From CAIVND01 sp035532075 (lineage in GTDB: Bacteria > Actinomycetota > Acidimicrobiia > Acidimicrobiales > Bog-793), in the NCBI GenBank assembly GCA_035532075.1, contig DATKRV010000059.1, forward strand, positions 1 through 46,754: a stretch of 46,754 bases of DNA. Reading direction: 5' to 3'. The position numbers were made by a program, and so were the translations under genes. The notes under the pieces were generated by a model, which was not told where the DNA came from, searched no databases, and saw only the letters and a list, made by a program, of their open reading frames with translations. The number at the start of each line of letters is the position of its first letter. Within the stretch, counting starts at the first letter, position 1. This document shows, in pieces, positions 17,806-25,950 of the stretch.

Positions 17806-19302
17806 ATGGCAACCCATCTGCTTGCGGTCGATGAGGGAACGACGCAGGTAACAGTTGTGGTCGTCGATGCTTCGGGGGCCGTCGTCGGAGGTCGCTCTGG
17901 TGAACTCCATCCGGAGTATCCCCGCCCCGGATGGGTCGAGCAGGATCCGCTCGAGATCTGGGATGTGGTTGCTGGTCTCTTGCCAGCGGTGTTGCACGAG
18001 GCGGGCCTTGGCAAAGCCGATGTAGCCGGACTCGGCATCACCAATCAGCGCGAGACCGTGGTGCTCTGGGAACGATCGACGGGAAGGCCGGTTCATCCAG
18101 CGATTGTCTGGCAGGACCGGCGGAGCGCAGATCTGTGTCGGAGGCTCAAGGCTCGCGGGCTCGAAGAGCGCGTTGCACAGCGCACCGGACTTCTGCTCGA
18201 CCCCTATTTCTCCGCAACCAAGGTCGCTTGGCTGCTTGATCATGACCCAGAGCTGCGCAGGCGCTGTGCGCGAGGAGAGATCTGTTTTGGAACGATCGAT
18301 TCCTGGCTGATCTTCAAGCTCACCGGCGGCAACGCTCATGTCACCGAGGCAACGAACGCTTCGAGAACGCTGCTGATGGACCTTGCCACACTTAGATTCG
18401 AAGATGAGCTTCTCGACATCTTTGGAATTGACCGGTCGATGCTTCCCGAGATCAAGCCGTCGGGTTCGTACTTTGGCGAGGTGTCCGCATCGATTGGGGC
18501 GGTCGGTCACATCGCGATAACGGGAGTGCTCGGTGATCAGCAATCCGCGCTGTTTGCCCAGGGATGTCATCGACCCGGCGAGGCGAAAAATACCTACGGC
18601 ACGGGATCGTTCGTGCTCGCAAACACCGGAGCCGAACCGCCCACCGAACGGGGCGACCTGCTGGCAACCGTCGCATTGGGTCGGCAGCACAGCGCCGACT
18701 ACGCGCTCGAGGGATCAATCTTTGCAACCGGCTCCGCGGTGCAGTGGCTGAGGGACGGACTTGGCGTGATCGCCCATGCCAAAGAGACGGAGGCTCTTGC
18801 TGGGAGCCTCTCGGGAAACGACGATGTGTGGTTCGTGCCGGCGCTTGCTGGGCTCGGCGCGCCTTACTGGGATCCCGGGGCACGTGGTGTCCTGATCGGG
18901 ATTACCCGCGGTACAACGAGGGCCCATGTGGTGCGCGCCGTGCTCGAGAGCATCGCTTTGCGGACGCGCGACGTGCTTGAGGAGATGAAGAGGCTCAAAA
19001 GACCAGTCACCGAGCTGCGGGTCGACGGGGGTGCGGCGGCCAACGACTGGTTGATGCAGTTCCAGAGTGATGTCACTGGGATTCCCGTCGAGGTCGCCGC
19101 AGTACGCGAGACGACCTCGCTCGGAGCCGCCTATCTCGCGGGAATCACGGCCGGGATCTGGAGCGGCATCGAGCAGGTCGACCGATTGCGCAAAGGTGGG
19201 AGGCGCTTTGAACCACACTGGACCGAGATCGAGCGCGATGAGCTCTACTCGCGTTGGACCAAGGCCGTCGACCGGTCTCGAAACTGGGTTGATCCGGACT
19301 GA
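17806..19302 (+). CDS. glpK: FGGY-family kinase, probable glycerol kinase
   Basis: Predicted to phosphorylate glycerol to sn-glycerol 3-phosphate with ATP. Typical glycerol kinase blocks are present: LGITNQRETVVLWER, IVWQDRRSADLC, GVLGDQQSALFAQG (catalytic Asp in GDQ) and KNTYGTGSFVL. The late block LRVDGGAAANDWLMQFQSDV is also there. Length of 498 aa is normal. The phosphate-binding loop at the start is unusual: AVDEGTTQVTVVVVD replaces the common DQGTTSSRAI, so the Arg that follows GTTSS in E. coli GlpK is missing. Glycerol specificity is therefore likely but not certain. It follows the monooxygenase gene by 85 bp on the same strand and is convergent with zwf. No glpF or glpD lies nearby. 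Confidence 0.85.
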   Translation: MATHLLAVDEGTTQVTVVVVDASGAVVGGRSGELHPEYPRPGWVEQDPLEIWDVVAGLLPAVLHEAGLGKADVAGLGITNQRETVVLWERSTGRPVHPAIVWQDRRSADLCRRLKARGLEERVAQRTGLLLDPYFSATKVAWLLDHDPELRRRCARGEICFGTIDSWLIFKLTGGNAHVTEATNASRTLLMDLATLRFEDELLDIFGIDRSMLPEIKPSGSYFGEVSASIGAVGHIAITGVLGDQQSALFAQGCHRPGEAKNTYGTGSFVLANTGAEPPTERGDLLATVALGRQHSADYALEGSIFATGSAVQWLRDGLGVIAHAKETEALAGSLSGNDDVWFVPALAGLGAPYWDPGARGVLIGITRGTTRAHVVRAVLESIALRTRDVLEEMKRLKRPVTELRVDGGAAANDWLMQFQSDVTGIPVEVAAVRETTSLGAAYLAGITAGIWSGIEQVDRLRKGGRRFEPHWTEIERDELYSRWTKAVDRSRNWVDPD

Positions 19303-19405
19303 ACCGGTTGAACCTTTGGGAACATTGGCAGCTGGGCGTGCGTTCTCGTGGTGTGGTCTTGCGTGAGTGGTGCGGGTGTGCTTTCAGGTCATTCGGAGTG
19401 TCGCG

Positions 19406-20851
19406 TCAGCGCGGCAGATACCAGTGGTGCGGAGCGACGACGCTATCGACTCTGGCAGGCCCCCACGAGCCCTTGCGGTACGGCTCAACCGGCGGAGGAT
19501 TCTCAAGTAGTGGCGTGGCGATCTCCCAGAGGCGCTCGATGCCATCCGAACGCGTGAAGAGTGTCTGATCTCCGATCATCGTTTCGAGGATCAGGTTTTC
19601 GTAGGGTTCGAGATTGTTGCCGGAACAGAACGAGTCCTTATAGTCAAAGGTCATCTCGGCCGGACCGAGCTGCATCGATGGTCCGGGCAACTTTGCCAGG
19701 AAGTGCGTAAGAATCGAACCCGGATCCGCGAAATCGATGACGATCATGTTGCCCCGACGGTGGCGAAGATCATTGGTCACCGGAAAGAGGTGGGCGTTGG
19801 GCTCGTGCAACCCGATGGTGATGAGCTGACGACTCTCGGCCATGCATTTCCCGGTGCGCAGATAGAACGGAACACCATTCCACCGCTCGTTTTCCACCTC
19901 GACTTTCATCGCGACAAACGTTTCAGTCTGAGAGTCGGGGTCGACATTTCGCTCCTCGCGGTAACCTTCGTACTGTCCGCGTAGAACGTGAGAAGGGTCG
20001 ATCATCTTGACCGATTTGAATAGTTCGCAGACTTCTTCACGCAGTGGCCCAGCGGTGAGCGACGAAGGCTGGTTCATGGCGATGAATCCAAGGACCTGGA
20101 ACAGGTGCGTCACGACCATGTCGCGAAAGGTGCCGGTCTCTTCGAAAAAGGTTGCTCTTCCCTCGATAGACAGTGTCTCGGGTATGTCGATCTGCACGTA
20201 GCTCACGTAGTTCCGGTTCCAGATCGGCTCAAACAGTCCATTTGCAAACCGGAACGCGAGGATGTTGTCAATCGACTCCTTGCCGAGAAAGTGGTCGATC
20301 CGAAAGATCTGCGATTCGTCGAAGGTGGTCTTGATCGCTGCGTCGAGCGCGAGCGCGGTCGCGAGATTGGTGCCGAATGGCTTTTCGCAGATGACGCGCG
20401 CGTTCCTGTCAAGACCGGTCGACTCGAGCATCTTGACCATTTCGAGTACCGCGTCGGGTGGGACGGCGAGATGGAGAAGATGTCGCACCGCCCCACCGAT
20501 CTCGCGGTCGGCCTGCGCCACGGCGTCCACGAGATCTCCCGTACCGTCGGAGTTCGCCTCGGCAAAGGAGAGTCTCTTTGCAAAGTCATTCCAGATCGTT
20601 TCAACACGTTTGATCGTTCCGAACTGGTCGATCGCGTTCTTGGCGTGTTGACGGAATTCATCGGTCGTGAGCGCGAACTCCCGAGGAGCTGACCCGATGA
20701 TCCGGTAGTGGTGCGGGAGCAGACCGGAGACGGCAAGTCGAAAGAGGCCGGGGAGGATTTTGCGCTTCGCGAGGTCGCCCGTCGCTCCGAAGAGCACGAT
20801 CACGTGGTTGTCAAGGTCGCTTGCGTCAAATCTGTATTGGGGAAATGTCAT
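19406..20851 (-). CDS. zwf: Glucose-6-phosphate 1-dehydrogenase
   Basis: Oxidises glucose 6-phosphate to 6-phosphogluconolactone, the entry step of the oxidative pentose phosphate pathway. The dinucleotide-binding motif is IVLFGATGDLAKRKILPGLF, followed by CEKPFGTNLATA. The catalytic signature RIDHFLGKESIDNILAFRFA contains the active-site His and the substrate Lys. Length of 481 aa is typical. The ATG at 20851 overlaps the rpiA stop (ATGA), so it is translationally coupled as the last gene of the seven-gene operon. It is convergent with glpK across about 100 bp with no clear terminator. No OpcA-type partner is encoded next to it. Confidence 0.97.
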   Translation of the reverse strand: MTFPQYRFDASDLDNHVIVLFGATGDLAKRKILPGLFRLAVSGLLPHHYRIIGSAPREFALTTDEFRQHAKNAIDQFGTIKRVETIWNDFAKRLSFAEANSDGTGDLVDAVAQADREIGGAVRHLLHLAVPPDAVLEMVKMLESTGLDRNARVICEKPFGTNLATALALDAAIKTTFDESQIFRIDHFLGKESIDNILAFRFANGLFEPIWNRNYVSYVQIDIPETLSIEGRATFFEETGTFRDMVVTHLFQVLGFIAMNQPSSLTAGPLREEVCELFKSVKMIDPSHVLRGQYEGYREERNVDPDSQTETFVAMKVEVENERWNGVPFYLRTGKCMAESRQLITIGLHEPNAHLFPVTNDLRHRRGNMIVIDFADPGSILTHFLAKLPGPSMQLGPAEMTFDYKDSFCSGNNLEPYENLILETMIGDQTLFTRSDGIERLWEIATPLLENPPPVEPYRKGSWGPARVDSVVAPHHWYLPR

Positions 20852-21513
20852 GGGCGGACGCTCCTGGTCGTGATTGAGACCATATCGCCGGAACCGATGA
20901 AGAATCCGGTCACCAGCTCTGGCGCGAAGATTCCGTGATCAATCACGCCTGGCGTGCAAGAGAGTCTGTCGTCCAGTGTGCGCGGATCTTCGATATCTCC
21001 GAGAAAGTCGGCGATGATCCCTCCATCCGGGCTGCGTTGTCCGTCCACCGTGTCGCGGATCGTCGAGGGTTCCAGACGTTGCAGGGTTGTGGAAATGCCA
21101 AAGGCCAAAAGCTCCATTGGAACCGGTGGGGAGAGTGCATCGACGAGCTTGGAGGAATCGGCGATGATGACAAATCGCTCGGATGAGGCAGCGACGATCT
21201 TCTCGCGGGTGTGTGCTCCTCCGCCTCCTTTGATCAGCCACCCCTGTGTGGTGATCTGATCGGCGCCATCGATGGTGAGATCGAGTCGATCAAGGGTGTC
21301 GAACGGAGCAATCGCGAGGCCAAATGCCCTCGCCGCCTGTTCGGTGCGCGGCGAGGTCGCGACACAGGTGATGCGCATCCGTTGATGCGCGAGTATCGGG
21401 AGCAGGTATGCAACGGTCGATCCCGTCCCAAGGCCGATACGCATGCCGTCTTCGACAAGTTCGGCCGCAGACTGGGCGGCGAGTTGCTTTTCGCGTTCGA
21501 GGTCCTCGGTCAT
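20848..21513 (-). CDS. rpiA: Ribose-5-phosphate isomerase A
   Basis: Interconverts ribose 5-phosphate and ribulose 5-phosphate. Family motifs in order: MRIGLGTGSTVAYLL (phosphate-binding loop), DLTIDGADQI (catalytic Asp region) and LIKGGGGAHTREKIVA (catalytic base region). A Lys-rich cap is replaced by IADSSKLVD. Length of 221 aa matches the family. ATG 21513 overlaps the pgl stop, and the gene's own stop overlaps the zwf start, so it is coupled on both sides. Confidence 0.96.
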   Translation of the reverse strand: MTEDLEREKQLAAQSAAELVEDGMRIGLGTGSTVAYLLPILAHQRMRITCVATSPRTEQAARAFGLAIAPFDTLDRLDLTIDGADQITTQGWLIKGGGGAHTREKIVAASSERFVIIADSSKLVDALSPPVPMELLAFGISTTLQRLEPSTIRDTVDGQRSPDGGIIADFLGDIEDPRTLDDRLSCTPGVIDHGIFAPELVTGFFIGSGDMVSITTRSVRP

Positions 21514-22166
21514 TTCGCCGCGCTGTCGGTCATGATGAGCGAGCGCGCCGCCCTGACCTGTCCAGCTGGAATCGAAGTGTCGCCATGCAACAGCTCCGAA
21601 AGTGGTCGTTGCTTGTCCGATCCGGTGACGAGCCAGAGGATCTGATTGGCGCGCTCGAGAGCCGGGTAGGTGAATGTCATCCGTCGGTATTTCTGGTACT
21701 CCCCGCTGATCGCGATCAGTCGGTCCGTCACCTCGAGGACGCGATCACCGGGTATGAGTGAGGCGGTGTGGCCATCCGCACCGAGGCCGAGGTGGATAAG
21801 GTCGATCCTCTCGGGAAGCCCGAGACCGTAGTGAGCCGAAGCCGCCTCGAGATCGGTCTCGTTCACCGGCATTTTCACAATTGAAGGGTGTACGTCCTTG
21901 AGGCATCGTTCGAGATGCGTCAGATTCCGCGCGGGGTCGCCAGGTGGTGCGATCCGCTCATCGACCTGGTAGATCACGATGCTCTTCCAGGGGAGTTCGA
22001 GGGCGGCGAGTTCGGAGAGCATCGCCCAAGGCGTGTTGCCTCCGCTCATCGCAATGTTGCATCTCCCCGTTGCGGCGACCACCTCGGTTGCGAGCGCTGC
22101 GATGAACCGTGCAGCGCTCTTCGCGAGCGAGTCGACATCGGCAAAGACCTGCAGCTCATGATGCAC
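21510..22166 (-). CDS. pgl: 6-phosphogluconolactonase (DevB type)
   Basis: Hydrolyses 6-phosphogluconolactone to 6-phosphogluconate. Motifs are AMSGGNTPWAML (phosphate-binding SGG(S/N)TP), VDERIAPP (DER.(V/I)P) and LGLGADGHTASLIPGD (GLG.DGHTAS.FP), all characteristic of the DevB/NagB-like fold. Length is 218 aa from GTG 22166, slightly short for the family but with the fold's first strand (HELQVFADVDSLAKSAARF) complete. The GTG lies one base after the gnd stop; no strong SD is visible, so coupling is likely. Earlier in-frame starts lie inside gnd and are not credible. Confidence 0.95.
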   Translation of the reverse strand: MHHELQVFADVDSLAKSAARFIAALATEVVAATGRCNIAMSGGNTPWAMLSELAALELPWKSIVIYQVDERIAPPGDPARNLTHLERCLKDVHPSIVKMPVNETDLEAASAHYGLGLPERIDLIHLGLGADGHTASLIPGDRVLEVTDRLIAISGEYQKYRRMTFTYPALERANQILWLVTGSDKQRPLSELLHGDTSIPAGQVRAARSLIMTDSAAK

Positions 22167-22167
22167 C

Positions 22168-23199
22168 TCAGGAGTGCTTCTCGATGTGTCCGCCAAACCC
22201 TGAGCGCATCGCGGAGAGTATCTTCGCCGCGAAATCTCCCTCACCGCGCGATGCATAGCGTTGCCACAGGGCTGCACTGATCACCGGAGCCGGAACAGAT
22301 TCGTCGATCGCGGCCTGCACCGTCCAACGACCCTCACCTGAGTCCGAGACCCTGCCGCTATATTCAGCGAGTTCTGGCGAGCGGGCGAGTGCGTCGGCGG
22401 TCAGGTCGATTAGCCACGAGCTAACGACAGAGCCGTGGCGCCAGACCTCTGCGACCTCGGCGATATCGATGTCGTACTTATAGGCATCCGGATCACGAAG
22501 GGGAGAGGTTTCCGCATCTGCCGTCTGGGCGAGACTGCCCACATTTGCGTGCTTGATGATACTGAGTCCCTCGGCGATCGAGGCCATCATCCCGTACTCG
22601 ATCCCGTTATGCACCATCTTCACAAAGTGACCCGCACCGTTGGGTCCACAGTGCAGGTAGCCCTCGAGGGCGCTGCTGTCTCCGCGGGTTCGCCCCGGTG
22701 TCGGTTCAGTGCCATTCGTCCCGGGCGCGATCGACTTGAAGATCGGATCAAGTCGCGAGACGATCTTGCTCTCACCACCGATCATCAGGCTGTAGCCGCG
22801 TTCGAGCCCCCAGATGCCACCACTCGTGCCGCAGTCGACGTAGTGCAGGCCAAGCGCAGCGAGTTGGGCTGCACGTGAGATATCGTCTCGGTAGTAGGAG
22901 TTTCCCCCGTCAATGACGACATCATCCGGAGCGAGGTGAGCGACGAGCTCGTCCAACGCGGACTGGGTGATTGCCGCAGGCAACATCAGCCAGACTGCCC
23001 GTGGCGCGTCGAGTTTGGTAACGAGATCTTCGAGCGATGTCGCGCCGGTCGCCCCATCGGCCTCGAGCGCGCGAACGGCCTCTTTGTTGAGGTCATAGAC
23101 GACACAGTGGTGCCCGTCGCGCATGAGTCGACGGGCGAGGTTTGCCCCCATTCGTCCGAGGCCCATCATTGCAATTTGCATCGGTTGTTCAGTTGCCAT
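22168..23199 (-). CDS. gnd: 6-phosphogluconate dehydrogenase, short (GntZ-like, probably NAD-preferring) type
   Basis: Oxidatively decarboxylates 6-phosphogluconate to ribulose 5-phosphate. The N-terminal Rossmann motif is IAMMGLGRMGANLARRLM. The substrate signature VIDGGNSYYRDD is present, followed by HYVDCGTSGGIWGLERGYSL and the catalytic region HFVKMVHNGIEYGMM. Length of 343 aa marks the short subclass rather than the 470-aa E. coli type. The residue after the second strand is Asp (VYDLNKEAV) instead of the Asn-Arg-Ser/Thr of NADP enzymes, favouring NAD. ATG 23199 is inside the pgi end (11-bp overlap); ATG 23181 is an alternative. Confidence 0.95.
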   Translation of the reverse strand: MATEQPMQIAMMGLGRMGANLARRLMRDGHHCVVYDLNKEAVRALEADGATGATSLEDLVTKLDAPRAVWLMLPAAITQSALDELVAHLAPDDVVIDGGNSYYRDDISRAAQLAALGLHYVDCGTSGGIWGLERGYSLMIGGESKIVSRLDPIFKSIAPGTNGTEPTPGRTRGDSSALEGYLHCGPNGAGHFVKMVHNGIEYGMMASIAEGLSIIKHANVGSLAQTADAETSPLRDPDAYKYDIDIAEVAEVWRHGSVVSSWLIDLTADALARSPELAEYSGRVSDSGEGRWTVQAAIDESVPAPVISAALWQRYASRGEGDFAAKILSAMRSGFGGHIEKHS

Positions 23200-24835
23200 G
23201 AACGTCCTCGTCTCTCTTGAGTTCTCGGTAGCGTCGAATGAGCGCGTTGGTCGATGAATCATGCAAAAGCTCTGGAATGTTCTGGTCATCGAGTTCGGGG
23301 ATGATTTTGAGCGCCAGCTCTTTGCCGAGTTCGACGCCCCATTGGTCGAATGAATCGACCCCCCATATGGTGCCCTGAACGAAGACGATGTGCTCATAGA
23401 GTGCCACGAGCGAACCGAGCAGACGCGGGGTGAGCATCGTTGTCATGAGCACGTTCGTCGGACGGTTTCCCTCCATCACGCGAAACGGGACGATGCGTTC
23501 GGCCGTTCCCTCGGCGCGTACCTCTGCGTCGGTCCTGCCAAATGCGAGTGCTTCGGCCTGTGCGAAGACGTTCGAAGACAAGATATCGTGGTGGTCGCCG
23601 AGCGGATTGAGGCCCCGGGCGAAGACGATCAGATCGAGTGGAATCGGCGTCGTGCCCTGATGGATGAGCTGGTAGAAGCTGTGTTGTCCGTTGGTCCCGG
23701 GCTCTCCCCAGTAGATCGCTCCGGTCTCGTAGTCCACGGGCGTGCCCTCGTTGGTGACGTGTTTGCCGTTGGATTCCATGGTCAGCTGTTGGAGATACGC
23801 CGGAAGTCGCTTGAGATACTGGTCATAGGGCATGATCCCCGCTGACTGGAAGCCGAAGAAGTCGCGGTACCACAGGCCGATCATTCCCATGATCACCGGG
23901 AGATTCTGCTCGAACGGGGCGGTCCGAAAATGCTGGTCCATCTCGTAAAAGCCGGCGAGCATCTCCGCGAAGTGCTCGGGGCCGATTGCGATCATCGTTG
24001 AGAGTCCGATGGCCGAATCCATTGAGTAACGACCACCTACCCAGTCCCAGAATCCGAACATGTTCTCTCGATCGATACCAAAGGCTGATACTCGCGAGGC
24101 CTCGGTGGAGACCGCGACGAAGTGTTGTGCTACCGCCGCTTCGCCGAGCTCTTCTACGAGCCAGTCACGGGCCGAGTGTGCATTAGTGAGCGTCTCGAGG
24201 GTGGCGAAGGTCTTCGAGCAGATGATGAACAGCGTCTCGGCGGGTTCGAGATCGCGCACGGCCTCGACAAAATCCGTGGCATCGACGTTCGAGACGAAGC
24301 GGAAGGTTAGATCGCGTCTCGCGTAGAAACGGAGCGCCTCGTAGGCCATGACTGGACCGAGATCCGAACCCCCGATGCCAATGTTGATGACATTCTTGAT
24401 CGGCCGTCCGGTGTGTCCTTTCCATGTTCCCGAACGCACGCGACGCGAGAAGTCGGCCATCTGGTCCAAGACGGCGTGCACCTCCTTGACGACATCGACG
24501 CCGTCGACAAACAGCGACGCGTCCTTTGGCATACGGAGCGCAACCCCGAGATCCGCTCGATTTTCCGAGACATTGATGTGCACGCCCTCGAACATCTCTT
24601 CGCGTCGCTCCGCGAGTTTTACATCGTCGGCGAGATTGAACAGCAGGTTCATTGTTGTGTCGTTGATTCGGTTCTTTGAATAGTCCAGATAGATTCCTGC
24701 GGCGTTGGCGCTAAGCCGTTCACCGCGCCCGGGGTCCGAGGCAAACAGGTTCCTGAGATGCAATGGGGAGATCTCTCGATAGTGGGCCTCGAGAGCCTTC
24801 CAAGATGAGCGTTTCCGTAGTGCGCTTGTGGACAT
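23189..24835 (-). CDS. pgi: Glucose-6-phosphate isomerase
   Basis: Interconverts glucose 6-phosphate and fructose 6-phosphate, closing the loop between the non-oxidative and oxidative branches encoded in this operon. Family signatures: NVINIGIGGSDLGPVMAYEA, QQLTMESNGKHV, YWGEPGTNGQHSFYQLIHQG (catalytic Glu and His) and the C-terminal WGVELGKELA. Length of 548 aa equals the E. coli enzyme. The ATG at 24835 begins MSTSALRKRSSWKALEAHY, which aligns with normal PGI N-termini; the frame stays open upstream into tal but without family similarity. An AAGGA lies about 12 nt upstream. The gap to tal is 41 bp. Confidence 0.97.
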   Translation of the reverse strand: MSTSALRKRSSWKALEAHYREISPLHLRNLFASDPGRGERLSANAAGIYLDYSKNRINDTTMNLLFNLADDVKLAERREEMFEGVHINVSENRADLGVALRMPKDASLFVDGVDVVKEVHAVLDQMADFSRRVRSGTWKGHTGRPIKNVINIGIGGSDLGPVMAYEALRFYARRDLTFRFVSNVDATDFVEAVRDLEPAETLFIICSKTFATLETLTNAHSARDWLVEELGEAAVAQHFVAVSTEASRVSAFGIDRENMFGFWDWVGGRYSMDSAIGLSTMIAIGPEHFAEMLAGFYEMDQHFRTAPFEQNLPVIMGMIGLWYRDFFGFQSAGIMPYDQYLKRLPAYLQQLTMESNGKHVTNEGTPVDYETGAIYWGEPGTNGQHSFYQLIHQGTTPIPLDLIVFARGLNPLGDHHDILSSNVFAQAEALAFGRTDAEVRAEGTAERIVPFRVMEGNRPTNVLMTTMLTPRLLGSLVALYEHIVFVQGTIWGVDSFDQWGVELGKELALKIIPELDDQNIPELLHDSSTNALIRRYRELKRDEDVHGN

Positions 24836-24876
24836 AGCGGTTGTTCGTCCTTGTTTGCGACGTGGCTGTTGCCGGG

Positions 24877-25950
24877 CTAGTGGAGCGACTTTTTCTGGCT
24901 GTCGATTTTTGCGAGCAGGCTGTTCCACGAGTCTACGAATGAGCGGGCCCCCTCTTGTTGTAGTTGGAGGGCGAGCGCCTGTACGTCGACGCCGGCATCC
25001 GCGAACTGTTTGAGTTGCGCGAGGTACGCACCACCGTCTCTCGGGAGCGGCTCGCCGACCTCACCGTGATCGAAGAACGCCTCAAGGGTTGTGTCGGGCA
25101 TCGTGTTGATCGTGAACGGAGCGACGAGCCCGCGTACGTAGAGGATGTCCGATGCGAGTGGATCCTTGGTCTTCGTGCTCGCCCAGAGCAACCTTTGCAT
25201 GCGCGCGCCTGAGTTCGCGAGACGTCGAAAACGGTCCGACTCAATGACCTCGACGTAGGCCCGGTAGACCTCATGGCCGATGACAAGACCAAGTCTGTTG
25301 CGCATCTCATCGGGCACGGACTTTGCAACTGCGCTGTCCCAACGGGAGATGAAGAGCGATGCGACGGATCCTACGGCTGGGTCAAGCCCGTTCTCGACGC
25401 GGCGTTCGATCCCGCGAAGGTAGGCATCGACACAGGCGCGGTACTGGTCGGCATCGAATAGCAGCGTCACGTTGACCGGCGTGCCAGACGCGATGCACTC
25501 CTCGATCGCCGGGAGACCCTCTGGAGTTCCGGGGATCTTGACGAAGAGGTTGGGTCGGTCGGCGCGGGCATGGATCGCCTTTGCGGCCTCGATGGTCTTG
25601 GTGGTGTCGTGTGCGAGGAGGGGAGATACCTCAAGCGAGACCCAGCCGTCGACGCCGTCGGTGCATTCGTGGGTTTTCGCGAAAAGATCCGCGGCGCGCT
25701 GCAGATCTTCGATGGCGAGTTCGAAGAAGGTCTCTTCGTCTGACAGACCGCGCGCCCTCAACGTGTGGATCGACGCGTCGTAGTCACCAGTTGTAATGGC
25801 ATTGTCAAAGATCGACGGGTTTGATGTCAACCCGGTCACGGAGTACGCATCGATGTAGCGCTGGATCTGGCCACTATCGAGCATTCCCCGCGTGATGTTG
25901 TCGAGCCAGAGGCTCTGGCCCTGTTGATGAAGCAATGCGGTTGCGTTCAA
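24877..25950 (-). CDS. tal: Transaldolase
   Basis: Transfers a dihydroxyacetone unit between sedoheptulose 7-phosphate and glyceraldehyde 3-phosphate. The N-terminal block GLTSNPSIFDNAI and the Schiff-base block NLFVKIPGTPEGLPAIEE (catalytic Lys in FVKIP) identify the family. VASLFISRWDSAV is the phosphate-binding strand. Length is 357 aa, matching the longer actinobacterial/cyanobacterial transaldolase class. The start is TTG at 25950, which overlaps the tkt stop (TTGA) and is served by AAGGGAG 7 nt upstream. An ATG far upstream lies inside tkt and is rejected. Confidence 0.96.
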   Translation of the reverse strand: MNATALLHQQGQSLWLDNITRGMLDSGQIQRYIDAYSVTGLTSNPSIFDNAITTGDYDASIHTLRARGLSDEETFFELAIEDLQRAADLFAKTHECTDGVDGWVSLEVSPLLAHDTTKTIEAAKAIHARADRPNLFVKIPGTPEGLPAIEECIASGTPVNVTLLFDADQYRACVDAYLRGIERRVENGLDPAVGSVASLFISRWDSAVAKSVPDEMRNRLGLVIGHEVYRAYVEVIESDRFRRLANSGARMQRLLWASTKTKDPLASDILYVRGLVAPFTINTMPDTTLEAFFDHGEVGEPLPRDGGAYLAQLKQFADAGVDVQALALQLQQEGARSFVDSWNSLLAKIDSQKKSLH

